From contig DASSEW010000007.1 in the NCBI GenBank assembly GCA_035695065.1, forward strand, positions 1 to 64,000: a DNA stretch of 64,000 nucleotides. Reading direction: 5' to 3'. The position numbers and the translations under genes are program-made. A model generated the notes under the pieces. It was not told the DNA's origin. It did no database searches and saw nothing but the letters and a program-made list of their open reading frames with translations. This DNA comes from 66-474 sp035695065 (GTDB lineage Bacteria; Pseudomonadota; Gammaproteobacteria; Xanthomonadales; Rhodanobacteraceae). Below, piece by piece: positions 8,969 through 17,249 of the stretch (position 1 is its first letter; every line of letters begins with the position of its first letter).

Positions 8969-9684
8969 GCGCTCACGCGGCGATCCGGGCGAGGATCAGC
9001 CGATCCGGGTTGGACAATGGGAGGCAACACAGGTTCAACGGCGCGCGGATCCAGGTCGAACTGGCGACACAGTTCCGTCACCAGCACATCCTCGACCTGG
9101 CGCAGCGACGATGCACCGCCCCAGTCTACCAGCTGCGTGACCTGCAGGCCCTGGTAGCCACAGGGGTTGATGCGCCGGAACGGCTCCAGGTCCATGTCGA
9201 TGTTGAAGGCCAGCCCGTGAAAGGTGCAGCCGCGCCGCACCCTCAGTCCCAACGCGGCGATCTTGGCATCGTTGACGTACACGCCCGGCGCGCCCTGCCG
9301 GCGCACGGCTTCGATGTTCCAGTGCGCCAGCGTATCGATGAGGGCCTGCTCGATCCGGCAGACGAGGTCGCGCACGCCGATCCCGAGCCGGCGCAGGTCC
9401 AGCAACGGATAGGCCACGATCTGGCCGGGGCCGTGGTAGGTCACCTGGCCGCCGCGGTCCACCGGGACCACCGGGATGTCGCCCGGCGCCAGCACGTGTT
9501 CCATCCTGCCGGCCTGGCCCAGCGTGAAGACCGGATCGTGTTCCAGCAGCCACAACTCGTCCGGCGTGTCCGCATCGCGGGCATCGGTGAAGGCGCGCAT
9601 GGCCTGCCAGACGGGCGCGTAGGGCTGGCGGCCCAGTTGGCGGACGAGCAGGGGGGGACAGGAGGTGGAAGGTGGGGATGACAT
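8965..9684 (-). CDS. lipB: Octanoyl-[ACP]:protein N-octanoyltransferase
   Basis: A 239-residue transferase that moves octanoate from acyl carrier protein to lipoyl domains, the step before LipA. The catalytic Lys (DAKIAALGLRVRRGCTFHG) and the Cys in NPCGYQGL are present, as is the RGGQVTYHGPGQ motif. I placed the start at ATG 9684 (MSSPPSTSCPP). A longer reading frame upstream encodes only the interspersed repeat at 9696-9808 and is not likely to be translated. It overlaps lipA by 4 bp. Confidence 0.94.
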   Translation of the reverse strand: MSSPPSTSCPPLLVRQLGRQPYAPVWQAMRAFTDARDADTPDELWLLEHDPVFTLGQAGRMEHVLAPGDIPVVPVDRGGQVTYHGPGQIVAYPLLDLRRLGIGVRDLVCRIEQALIDTLAHWNIEAVRRQGAPGVYVNDAKIAALGLRVRRGCTFHGLAFNIDMDLEPFRRINPCGYQGLQVTQLVDWGGASSLRQVEDVLVTELCRQFDLDPRAVEPVLPPIVQPGSADPRPDRRVSA

Positions 9685-9695
9685 CGTCAATGCTG

Positions 9696-9808
9696 TTCCC
9701 TTCCACCGCTTGCGGGGGAAGGTGCCGAAGGCGGATGGGGGAAATACTCGCGATATTTTCGCACGGTTCCCCTCACCCCAATCCCCTCTCCCGCAAGCGG
9801 GAGAGGGG
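9696..9808. repeat. Interspersed palindromic repeat, family A, between ybeD and lipB
   Basis: About 113 bp made of two hairpins: one around CCGCTTGCGG on the left and CCTCTCCCGC/GCGGGAGAGG on the right, with the phrase AAGGTGCCGAAGGCGGATG between. Related copies are at 19584-19662 (degenerate) and 20660-20709, and inside lpdA (23043-23166) and aceF (24400-24499). It fills the whole ybeD-lipB gap, inside what is otherwise an operon. Confidence 0.8.
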
Positions 9809-9812
9809 TTCA

Positions 9813-10100
9813 TCACAACGTATACCGGATATCGGGATCGGCCCGCAGCGCGGCGTGCGCGGCTTCGTACTTTTCGCGCGAGGGGCAGGTGAAACCCGCG
9901 GTGACCGAAACGTAATTGCCTTCGCGCGACGGCCGCTCGCGCAGGCTGGCGTCCAGCACGCTCAGGCCGAGGCCGCGCAGGATTTCCGGCACGCGCTCGC
10001 GCAGGTTGGCGCCCGCATTGCCCATCGCGGTGATTTCGAAGCTGCCGGGAAACTGGAAGCCCTGGCCCTCTTGGGGCGTGATGTTGTCTAGATCGCGCAT
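9813..10100 (-). CDS. ybeD: YbeD/DUF493 family small protein
   Basis: A 95-residue cytosolic protein of the YbeD family, an ACT-like ferredoxin fold of unknown biochemical role. The start is the ATG at 10100 (MRDLDNIT); a TTG six bases upstream is also possible. The family segments FQFPGSFEITAMG and VSVTAGFTCPSREKYEAAHA are clear. The order dacA-ybeD-lipB-lipA is the same as in E. coli, which supports the assignment. It is separated from lipB by a family A repeat. Confidence 0.88.
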   Translation of the reverse strand: MRDLDNITPQEGQGFQFPGSFEITAMGNAGANLRERVPEILRGLGLSVLDASLRERPSREGNYVSVTAGFTCPSREKYEAAHAALRADPDIRYTL

Positions 10101-10194
10101 GGACAATAAATCGTGGCGCTCACCCGGGATTTAAAGGCGGGCGCCACTGCGGAAGCAATGCCGTTCGTGCCGCGACGGCACGAACGGCTTCACG

Positions 10195-11490
10195 TCACTG
10201 CGTATTCGGCGTGACCGCGGTCGGCTGCGCCACCGTCACGCTCGGCGCGTTGGTGGTGGTGGTGCCGGTGTCCTTGCCGTGGAACCACAGCAGGATCGCA
10301 TCCCACAGGCGCTTGAAGAAGCCGCCCTGCGGCGCGTCCTGCAAGGTGACGAGTGGCGCGTCCAGCACGCTCTTGCCGTCCAGCGTGACGTGCAGCATGC
10401 CGACCTGCTGGCCCTGCTTGAACGGCGCGACCAGCCGCGCCGGCATGTCCAGCGTGGCCTTCAGCTGGTCGTACTTACCGCGCGGAATGGTCAGCACCGC
10501 GTCGTGGGCGAGGCCGAGCGGCAGCGTGTTGCTCTCGCCCTTCCACAGTTTCGGCGCGGCCAGCGGCTTGCCGGCGGCATAGAGATCATGGGTTTCGTAG
10601 AAGCGAAAGCCGTATTCGAGCAGCGCTTCGGCATCATCCGCGCGCGCCCGGTCGGTCGGCGCACCCATCACCACCGCGATCATGCGCGCATCGCCGCGCC
10701 TGGCCGAAGCGGCGAGGCAGAAGCCCGCCTCCGCGGTGTGGCCGGTCTTGATGCCGTCCACGCTGGCATCGCGCCACAGCAGCGTGTTGCGGTTGTGCTG
10801 GGTGATGCCGTTCCACTGGAACTCCTTCACCGCCGAGATCTTGTAGTCATCCGGAAAATCGTGGATCAGCGCGCGCGAAAGCACGGCGATGTCGCGCGCG
10901 GTGCTGTAGTGGTCGGCAACCGGGTAACCGGACGCATTGACAAAATGCGTGTTGGTCATGCCCAGCCGCTGCGCGTAGGCGTTCATCAGCCCGGCGAAAG
11001 TGTCCTCGGAGCCGGCCACGTGTTCGGCCAGCGCGATCGCGGCGTCGTTGCCGGACTGGATGATCATGCCGTACAGCAGGTCCTTCAGCGGCACCTTCGA
11101 GTTCACCGCGAGGAAGCTGGTGGAGCCGTCGGTGCCCGCGCCGCCCGCTTTCCAGGCGTGCTCGCTGATGAACACCGGATCGTCCATGTGCACCTTGCCG
11201 CCGGCGATCTCGGCCGACACCACGTAGTCGGTCATGATCTTGGTGAGCGAGGCCGGCTGCTCGCGCTGGTCGGCATTGTGCGAAGCCAGGATCTGCCCGC
11301 TGGTGTAGTCCATCAGCACCCAGCTGTGCGCGTCGAAGCTCGGCGGCGGCGGAATCGGCGCCTGCGGGATCGGGATCGCGGTCGGCTTGGGCGGCAGCTG
11401 CGTCGCCGGTTTCGGCGGCAGCGCCTGGGCGAGGACGACGCCCGAGAAGGCGAATGCGGAAAGGATCAACAGCTGACGCAAAAGTTTCAT
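10195..11490 (-). CDS. dacA: D-alanyl-D-alanine carboxypeptidase (PBP5/6-like)
   Basis: A 431-residue low-molecular-weight penicillin-binding protein that removes the terminal D-alanine from peptidoglycan pentapeptides. Residues 1-21 are a signal peptide, followed by a Pro-rich stretch. The serine-acyltransferase motifs are Ser81-x-x-Lys84 (SLTK), SGN and KTG (GIKTGHTAEAG). A C-terminal PBP5 beta domain and a final amphipathic helix (FFKRLWDAILLWFHG) for membrane attachment follow, then a Thr/Ala-rich tail. Start ATG 11490 is placed at the signal peptide; longer frames upstream run through the repeat at 11526-11599. Confidence 0.93.
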   Translation of the reverse strand: MKLLRQLLILSAFAFSGVVLAQALPPKPATQLPPKPTAIPIPQAPIPPPPSFDAHSWVLMDYTSGQILASHNADQREQPASLTKIMTDYVVSAEIAGGKVHMDDPVFISEHAWKAGGAGTDGSTSFLAVNSKVPLKDLLYGMIIQSGNDAAIALAEHVAGSEDTFAGLMNAYAQRLGMTNTHFVNASGYPVADHYSTARDIAVLSRALIHDFPDDYKISAVKEFQWNGITQHNRNTLLWRDASVDGIKTGHTAEAGFCLAASARRGDARMIAVVMGAPTDRARADDAEALLEYGFRFYETHDLYAAGKPLAAPKLWKGESNTLPLGLAHDAVLTIPRGKYDQLKATLDMPARLVAPFKQGQQVGMLHVTLDGKSVLDAPLVTLQDAPQGGFFKRLWDAILLWFHGKDTGTTTTNAPSVTVAQPTAVTPNTQ

Positions 11491-11525
11491 TCGTGGTTCC
11501 CGGTGAAGTGGGAGTTGGTGGTCCG

Positions 11526-11599
11526 GCCGTTCGTGGTGAGGTATCGAACCACGAACGACGTTCTTGCCATTCGTCCTTCGATACCTCAGGACGAACGGC
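11526..11599. repeat. Paired palindromic repeat, family B
   Basis: Two hairpins sit back to back. The left half reads GCCGTTCGTGGTGAGGTATC with a mirrored end, and the right half is a near inverse copy ending CAGGACGAACGGC. The halves match when one is inverted, except where the GG/CC arm bases have switched together, so pairing is kept. This TTCGTcc-tgaggTATCGAAggacGAA type of palindrome is common between genes in GC-rich proteobacteria. It lies between rlpA and dacA. Confidence 0.75.
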
Positions 11600-11631
11600 T
11601 GCTGATCCTTCAGAGGCGGGCGCAAAAGCCG

Positions 11632-12555
11632 CTACTGTACTGCGACCTGCGCGTGCGGCAAACCGAGTGCCTCGATTTTTTCCGTGACGCGATCGGCCGT
11701 GTCCACATCGGCCAGCGGGCCGATCTGCACGCGCTTGAGGTTCCTTCCGCCGACCTGCGCATCCACCACGCGCACGCTGCCGACATCCTGCCCGCGCAAT
11801 CGTTGCGCCAACCTTTCGGCATTGGCCGGATCGCCGAACGCGCCCACCTGCAGGTACAGCTTCGGCGGACCGCCTGCCTGTGCTGTGACCGTGGCCGGCA
11901 GCTCGGGTTCCCGATTCCAGCGCGCGGGATCGATGCCCTGCACTTCGACCAGGCCCGTGCCCTTGGGCCAGATGCCGATCCGCACCGCAGCGGCATAGGA
12001 CAGGTCGATGATGCGATTCTCCGCGAACGGGCCGCGATCGTTGATGCGCACGATCACGCTTTTGCCGTTCTCAAGGTTGGTGACGCGCGCATAGCTCGGC
12101 AGCGGCAGCACCTTGCTGGCCGCGCTGAAGGCGTACATGTCGTACTTCTCGAAATCGCTCGTCATGTAGCCATGGAACTTGGTGCCGTAGTAGGACGCGA
12201 TGCCGCGCTCGTCGTAACCGGCCGCGGTCGGCAGCACGTAATAGGTGCGACCACGCACGCTGTAGGGCGACTTGTTGCCGTAGCGCGCGCGCGGCTCGGC
12301 CTTCGGCACCGGCTCCGGCAAGGAGGCGATGTCGATGCCCGCGCCGTCGGGGGTGGAATCGTCCTGTTGCCGGTAGCGGCGCGATTGCGGCAATTCCACG
12401 TCGTCGCGGATTTCGTCCGGCGAGGATTGCGTGCCGTTCGAGGTTCCAGGCGAGATGCCGCGGCGCGCCTGCTCGCGCGTCGGCGAAGTACCGCAGGCGG
12501 CGAGCATTCCGCAAACGACCGCGACCAGCGCGAGCCGCGCGTCGCGCGAGCTCAT
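11632..12555 (-). CDS. rlpA: RlpA-family septal lytic transglycosylase lipoprotein with SPOR domain
   Basis: A 307-residue outer-membrane lipoprotein. RlpA enzymes cleave glycan strands without peptide stems at the septum. The signal ends in lipobox LAAC at about residue 21. A disordered linker leads to the double-psi beta-barrel domain (GIASYYGTKFHGYMTSDFEKYD, VRINDRGPFAENRIIDLSYAAA), in which the catalytic DRGPF motif is intact. A C-terminal SPOR domain (YLQVGAFGDPANAERLAQRL), which binds denuded glycans, covers the last 75 residues. ATG 12555 overlaps the mltB stop by 4 bp. Confidence 0.92.
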   Translation of the reverse strand: MSSRDARLALVAVVCGMLAACGTSPTREQARRGISPGTSNGTQSSPDEIRDDVELPQSRRYRQQDDSTPDGAGIDIASLPEPVPKAEPRARYGNKSPYSVRGRTYYVLPTAAGYDERGIASYYGTKFHGYMTSDFEKYDMYAFSAASKVLPLPSYARVTNLENGKSVIVRINDRGPFAENRIIDLSYAAAVRIGIWPKGTGLVEVQGIDPARWNREPELPATVTAQAGGPPKLYLQVGAFGDPANAERLAQRLRGQDVGSVRVVDAQVGGRNLKRVQIGPLADVDTADRVTEKIEALGLPHAQVAVQ

Positions 12556-13583
12556 CGCCGCACGTCCGCCGCCGCCGTCTCCATCGGCTGCGCCGCACCT
12601 TGTTCGATTTCCTGCGCCAGCTGCATCACGGCCATCGCGTAACGCGGGCTCTTGTTGTAGCGGGTGATCACGTAGAAGTTCTGGAAGGTGAGCCAGTATT
12701 CCGCGCCGGCCTCGCCCTGCAAGGTCAGCAGGCTGGCGGGCAGACCCGGATTCACCGCCGTGCTCGGTGCATAGCCCGCGGCCGTGAACTGCTCCACGGA
12801 TGCGGTCGGCGGCGTGCCCGCGAACTCGGGCACCGGATCCGGCGCCGCGCCCTGCAATGCGCGCAGCGCGACCGGCGCGTCCTTTTCCCAACCGTGCTGC
12901 GCAAAATAGTTCGCCACGCTCGCGACGATGTCGGGCAGCGAATTCATCAGGTCGATGCGGCTGTCGCCATCCTCGTCCACCGCGTAATCGCGGATGCTGG
13001 AGGGCATGAACTGGCCCCAGCCCTGCGCGCCGGCATAGGAACCCTGCAGGGTGTCGATCGGGCCCGCCAGCTTGTCGGCCGGCAGCTCCAGCAGCGTCTT
13101 CAACTCGCTGCGGAAATACGCCGCGCGCGGCGGATAGTGGAAGGCCAGCGTGACCAGCGCATCCAGCACGCGGTAGTGGCCGGTGATCTTTCCGTAATTG
13201 GTTTCGACGCCGATGATGGCGATGATGATCGGCGCCGGCACGCCGTACTGCGCGCTGACGCGATCAAGCAGCGCGCGGTGCTCGTTGTAGAACGCGATGC
13301 CGCCGTCGATCCGCGCATCGGTCAGGAAGATCGGCCGGTACTCGCTCCACGGCTTCGATTCTGCCGGCCGCGTCATCGCATCGATGATGCCCTGCTTGTA
13401 TTGCGCGCCATCCAGCAATTTCGTCAGCGCGACCGGATCCTTGCCGGTATCGGCCGCGACTTCCGCGACCAGCGCGGCCTCGCCCGGATGCACTTCGGGA
13501 CGCACTGTCGAAACCGGCTGCTGCGCGCAGGCGACGCAAGGCAGGAACAACAACGCGACGAGCAAAAACGAGAACCGGATCAT
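12552..13583 (-). CDS. mltB: Membrane-bound lytic murein transglycosylase B
   Basis: A 343-residue periplasmic lytic transglycosylase of the SLT2/MltB family that cuts peptidoglycan and leaves 1,6-anhydro ends. Residues 1-20 are a signal peptide. The catalytic Glu is in GVETNYGKITG, and the family segments GAQGWGQFMPSSIRDYAVD and DSRIDLMNSLPDIVASVANYF are present. No clear lipobox follows the signal, so it may be soluble rather than lipid-anchored (LPCVACAQ has a Cys but a poor consensus). The start ATG at 13583 lies 51 bp after rodA. Confidence 0.92.
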   Translation of the reverse strand: MIRFSFLLVALLFLPCVACAQQPVSTVRPEVHPGEAALVAEVAADTGKDPVALTKLLDGAQYKQGIIDAMTRPAESKPWSEYRPIFLTDARIDGGIAFYNEHRALLDRVSAQYGVPAPIIIAIIGVETNYGKITGHYRVLDALVTLAFHYPPRAAYFRSELKTLLELPADKLAGPIDTLQGSYAGAQGWGQFMPSSIRDYAVDEDGDSRIDLMNSLPDIVASVANYFAQHGWEKDAPVALRALQGAAPDPVPEFAGTPPTASVEQFTAAGYAPSTAVNPGLPASLLTLQGEAGAEYWLTFQNFYVITRYNKSPRYAMAVMQLAQEIEQGAAQPMETAAADVRR

Positions 13584-13633
13584 GCCGGCAGAGACTAGCA
13601 CGCGTGCCGGATTGTTCAATGGCGAACAGCGCG

Positions 13634-14758
13634 TCAGCCGGTGAACTTCCGGTGCGCGTGGATGGACATCAGCACGCCGAATCCGCACAGCAGCGTGACG
13701 GCCGAGGTGCCGCCGTAGGAGATCAGCGGCAGCGGCACGCCGACCACGGGCAGCAGGCCGGTGATCATGCCGCCGTTGACCATCACGTAGACGAAGAAGC
13801 TCATGCCGATCGCGCCGGCGAGCAGGCGCGAATAGGTGTCGCGCGCATTCGCCGCGATCCACAGGCAGCGGCCGACGATGAACGCGTACAGTGCGAGCAG
13901 CAGCAACACGCCGACCAGGCCGAACTCCTCCGAGAACACCGCGAATATGAAGTCGGTGGTGTGCTCGGGCAGGAACTCCAGCCGCGACTGCGTGCCGTGG
14001 TGCCAGCCCTTGCCGAACACGCCGCCGGAACCGACCGCGATCATCGACTGGATGATGTGCCAGCCATTGCCGAGCGGATCGTTTTCCGGATGCAGGAAGG
14101 TCAGCACGCGCTGGCGCTGGTAGTCGTGCAGGAAATGCCAGGCGACCGGCGCCGCGCCGGCGAGCGCGCCGAGCATCAATCCGATCCGCCACCACGCGAT
14201 GCCTGACAGGAACAATACGAAGACGCCCGCGGCGGCGACCAGCAGCGCGGTGCCGAGGTCCGGCTGTTTGGCGATCAGCGCGGAAGGAATCGCGATCAGC
14301 AGCCCGACCACCGCGATGTCCTTCCAGCCCGGCGGCAGGTGGCGCGGGTGCAGGTACCACGCGATCATCATCGGCATCGAGAGCTTCAGGAACTCCGAGG
14401 GCTGGAAGCGGATCACGCCGAGATCCAGCCAGCGGTTGGCGCCGCGGCCTTCGCCCAGCACCGCCACGATCACCAGCAGGAACGTGCTGAACGCATAGAA
14501 CCACGGCGTCCAGGTGCGCAACACCGTGGGCGGTATGCGCGCGATCACCAGCATCAGGATCGCGCCGAGCACGAAGCGCGCGGCCTGCCCGCCGATCACC
14601 GAGAGATCGAGATCGCTGGCGCTGTACAACGTGACCAGGCCCGTGCAGGCCAGCACGAACAGCGCGCCGGCCAGCGGCAGGTCGATCCGCGCGTGGGTCC
14701 ACAGGTGGCGGCCGAAGCGCAGCGCGCGTGCGCGCAAGGTGGCGACGATCGCGTTCAT
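13634..14758 (-). CDS. rodA: Rod-shape peptidoglycan glycosyltransferase RodA
   Basis: A 374-residue SEDS-family inner-membrane protein with about ten transmembrane helices. It polymerises glycan strands during side-wall elongation together with PBP2. The SEDS region HIIQSMIAVGSGGVFGKGW and the C-terminal GMITGLLPVVGVPLPLISYGG match the family. The ATG at 14758 overlaps the mrdA stop by 4 bp, consistent with one-to-one production of the RodA-PBP2 pair. Confidence 0.95.
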   Translation of the reverse strand: MNAIVATLRARALRFGRHLWTHARIDLPLAGALFVLACTGLVTLYSASDLDLSVIGGQAARFVLGAILMLVIARIPPTVLRTWTPWFYAFSTFLLVIVAVLGEGRGANRWLDLGVIRFQPSEFLKLSMPMMIAWYLHPRHLPPGWKDIAVVGLLIAIPSALIAKQPDLGTALLVAAAGVFVLFLSGIAWWRIGLMLGALAGAAPVAWHFLHDYQRQRVLTFLHPENDPLGNGWHIIQSMIAVGSGGVFGKGWHHGTQSRLEFLPEHTTDFIFAVFSEEFGLVGVLLLLALYAFIVGRCLWIAANARDTYSRLLAGAIGMSFFVYVMVNGGMITGLLPVVGVPLPLISYGGTSAVTLLCGFGVLMSIHAHRKFTG

Positions 14759-16683
14759 TGCGCAGCCTTCGTTTCAGTTGCAGGCGTGTTGGCACTCGCG
14801 GTGACCGTGGTCGGTGGCAGCGCGGAAGCCGGCTGCTCCGCGAGCCACGCATCCAGCATCTTGCGCGCGATCGGCGCGGCGTCGGAGCCGCCCCAGGCGC
14901 CGGCTTCCAGCACCACGGCGATCGCGATGCGCGGCGAGTCCGCCGGCGTGAAGCAGATGAACCACGCGCGATGACGCGCGGCGAGGATGGCCTTGTCCTT
15001 GGTGTCGGTCCACTCGTCGGTCTTGCGCGAAAAGCGTTCGGCGGTGCCGGTCTTGCCTGCGATCACGTAAGGGAAGCCCTTGCCGATGCCCGCGGAGTAC
15101 GCGGTGCCCTTCGGATCATTGACCACGCCGATCATGCCCTGCAGCACCGCATCGTAATCGGCCGGGTTCCTGATCGCGCCCGGCGCGGAAGGCGGATCGG
15201 CCACCAGCTCGAGCGGTGCGTGCAGGCCGGCGCTGGTGCCGCGCAGCAGGTGCGGCGTGTGCGGCACGCCGCGGTCGGCCAGCATCGCCACCGCGTGCGC
15301 GAGCTGCATCGGCGTCACCATCCAGTAGCCCTGGCCGATGCCGGCGATCACGGTTTCGCCCGCGTACCAGGGCTGGTTGTAGGTCGCGCGCTTCCAGCCC
15401 GGCGAAGGCAGCACGCCATTGCTCTCGGACGGGAGATCCACGCCTGTCACGCTGCCGAAACCGAACTTGGACAGGTAGGCGTCCATCTTGTCGATGCCCA
15501 TGTCCAGCGCCAGCGAATAGAAATACGTGTTCACCGACTGGATGATCGCCTTGCGCAAATCGGTGACGCCGACGCCGCCCTTGACGTCGTCGCGATAGCC
15601 GCGCGAAACGCCCGGGATGTACCACGTGCCGGTGGACACCACGGTATCGCTGGGTTTGCGGAAGCCCAGCTCCAGGCCGGCCAGGCCCATGAACGGCTTC
15701 ACCGTCGAGCCCGGCGGATAGCCGCCGCGCATCGCGCGATTCAGCAACGGCTTGTCCGGATCGTGGATCAGGTCGGAATAATCGGCCTGGCTGATGCCGT
15801 TGACGAACAGGTTGGGATCGAAGCTCGGCACCGTCACCATCGCCAGCACTTCGCCATTGCGCGGATCGATCGCCACCGCAGCGCCGGGGCGCCCGTCGAA
15901 CGCGTCGATCGCCGCCTTCTGGATGCGCGCGTCGATCGAGAGATACAGGTTCTCGCCCGGCTTCGGCGCCACGCGTTCCAGCACGCGCTGCGGACGCTGG
16001 TCGGCGTTCACTTCCACCAGCTCGTAACCGGGCGTGCCGTGCAGCTTGTCTTCGTAATACTTCTCGATGCCGGACTTGCCGATGTGGGTGGTGCCGGCAT
16101 AACGATCGGGATCGAGCTTCTCCTGCTCCTTCTCGTCGATGCGCGCGACGTAGCCGATCACGTGCGCGAACTCGTCGCCGAGCGGATAGTTGCGGGTGAG
16201 GTAAGGCACGACGTCCACGCCCGGGAACTTCCAGGCATTGACCGCGAAGCGATCCATCTCGTCTTCGCTCAGGTGGAATTTCAGCGGCACGCCTTCGAAC
16301 GGGCGATGTTGTTTCAGGGATTGCCTGAAACGCTGGATGTCATCATCGGTCAGCGGCACCACCGCCGCCAGCCGCTGCAGCAGCGCATCCATGTGCTTGA
16401 TCTTGTCCGGCGTCACTTCCAGCCGGAACGCCGGCACGTTGTCGGCCAGCAGCACGCCGTTGCGGTCGTAGATCAGGCCGCGCGGCGGCGGCAGGTGCCG
16501 CAGGTGCACGCGGTTGGCCTGCGAGCGCGTCGAGAATTCCGCGTGCCGGGTCACCTGCAGATAGAAGAACCGCCCGCCCAGCACGGTCAGCGCAAGCACG
16601 ATCAGCGCGAAGCCGGCCAGCGCGCGCCGACCGAAATGTGCAGCTTCGCGGTGGTTGTCCTTGAGGGTGCGGCGGGCTTTCAT
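14755..16683 (-). CDS. mrdA: Penicillin-binding protein 2
   Basis: A 642-residue class B transpeptidase for cell elongation. One N-terminal transmembrane helix (about residues 22-42) is followed by the pedestal domain and the transpeptidase domain. The active-site Ser is in PPGSTVKP, SxN appears as SVN in QSVNTYF, and KTG in AGKTGTAERF. An Ala/Thr-rich tail ends the protein. It sits between mreD and rodA, the usual elongasome order; between mreD and this gene lies a family C repeat (16696-16761). Confidence 0.95.
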   Translation of the reverse strand: MKARRTLKDNHREAAHFGRRALAGFALIVLALTVLGGRFFYLQVTRHAEFSTRSQANRVHLRHLPPPRGLIYDRNGVLLADNVPAFRLEVTPDKIKHMDALLQRLAAVVPLTDDDIQRFRQSLKQHRPFEGVPLKFHLSEDEMDRFAVNAWKFPGVDVVPYLTRNYPLGDEFAHVIGYVARIDEKEQEKLDPDRYAGTTHIGKSGIEKYYEDKLHGTPGYELVEVNADQRPQRVLERVAPKPGENLYLSIDARIQKAAIDAFDGRPGAAVAIDPRNGEVLAMVTVPSFDPNLFVNGISQADYSDLIHDPDKPLLNRAMRGGYPPGSTVKPFMGLAGLELGFRKPSDTVVSTGTWYIPGVSRGYRDDVKGGVGVTDLRKAIIQSVNTYFYSLALDMGIDKMDAYLSKFGFGSVTGVDLPSESNGVLPSPGWKRATYNQPWYAGETVIAGIGQGYWMVTPMQLAHAVAMLADRGVPHTPHLLRGTSAGLHAPLELVADPPSAPGAIRNPADYDAVLQGMIGVVNDPKGTAYSAGIGKGFPYVIAGKTGTAERFSRKTDEWTDTKDKAILAARHRAWFICFTPADSPRIAIAVVLEAGAWGGSDAAPIARKMLDAWLAEQPASALPPTTVTASANTPATETKAAQ

Positions 16684-16695
16684 TGTTCAAGTTCC

Positions 16696-16761
16696 GTAGG
16701 GCGGACACTGTCCGCCTTCGCGCATCGCCTTTCGGCGACCGGCGGGCACTGCCCGCCCTAC
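16696..16761. repeat. Palindromic repeat, family C, overlapping the mreD stop
   Basis: A 66-bp element with outer arms GTAGGGCGG and CCGCCCTAC, and two inner hairpins (GGCGGACACTGTCCGCC and GGCGGGCACTGCCCGCC). Copies of the same design are at 46475-46525 and, shortened, at 61843-61871. Its right end supplies the mreD TAG (complement of 16758-16760). Confidence 0.85.
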
Positions 16762-17249
16762 GCTTCTTTCGCGCGCAAGCGCGCTCTCACATCGTCGATC
16801 AGCAGGAACACGAACGGCCACGCGATCGTGCCGGTGAGCGGCGCCAGCCAGAAACTCGCCGGCGGCCGCGGATCGCCCGCGAACAACCGCACCAGCAACA
16901 GCAGGATGCGATCGTTCAACAACAGCACCAGCACCGCCAGCGCCTGCTGCCACATCGGGAAGAACCGCAGCCGCGCGCGGAAGCGCAACACGATGAAGGT
17001 GAGCGCGGCGAGCCGCAGCGCCTGCTCGCCGAGCAGCGCACCGTCGAGCAGATCCGCGGCGAGGCCGACCAGGAATGCAAGGCCGATGCTGGCGCGATCG
17101 GGTGCTTCCAGCGACCAGTAGATCAGCACCAGCGCCGGCCAGTACGGCTTCAGCGGTGCCAGTGCCTGCGGCAGCGGCATCAGCATGAGCAACAACGCGC
17201 TGATGAGACTGCCGGCGAAAATCCAGAACTGGGTGCGTTGCTTGTTCAT
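16758..17249 (-). CDS. mreD: Rod-shape-determining membrane protein MreD
   Basis: A 163-residue inner-membrane protein with about five or six hydrophobic helices, part of the MreBCD elongasome scaffold. Its start overlaps the mreC stop by 4 bp (ATGA). Typical segments are YWPALVLIYWSLEAPDRASIGLAFLVGLAADLLDG split over helices 2-3 and a final LIDDVRARLRA. The last residues and stop codon are encoded within or at the edge of a family C repeat, so the extreme C-terminus may have been reshaped by the repeat. Confidence 0.93.
   Translation of the reverse strand: MNKQRTQFWIFAGSLISALLLMLMPLPQALAPLKPYWPALVLIYWSLEAPDRASIGLAFLVGLAADLLDGALLGEQALRLAALTFIVLRFRARLRFFPMWQQALAVLVLLLNDRILLLLVRLFAGDPRPPASFWLAPLTGTIAWPFVFLLIDDVRARLRAKEA

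Noticed and set aside
9684..9816. An N-terminal extension of LipB by 44 residues.
   Set aside because: It translates the family A repeat, so the ATG at 9684 is the likely start.
12552..14852. A single long minus-strand frame joining mltB with upstream sequence.
   Set aside because: The upstream part is out of frame with rodA and reads as Arg-rich noise; MltB starts at 13583 with a signal peptide.
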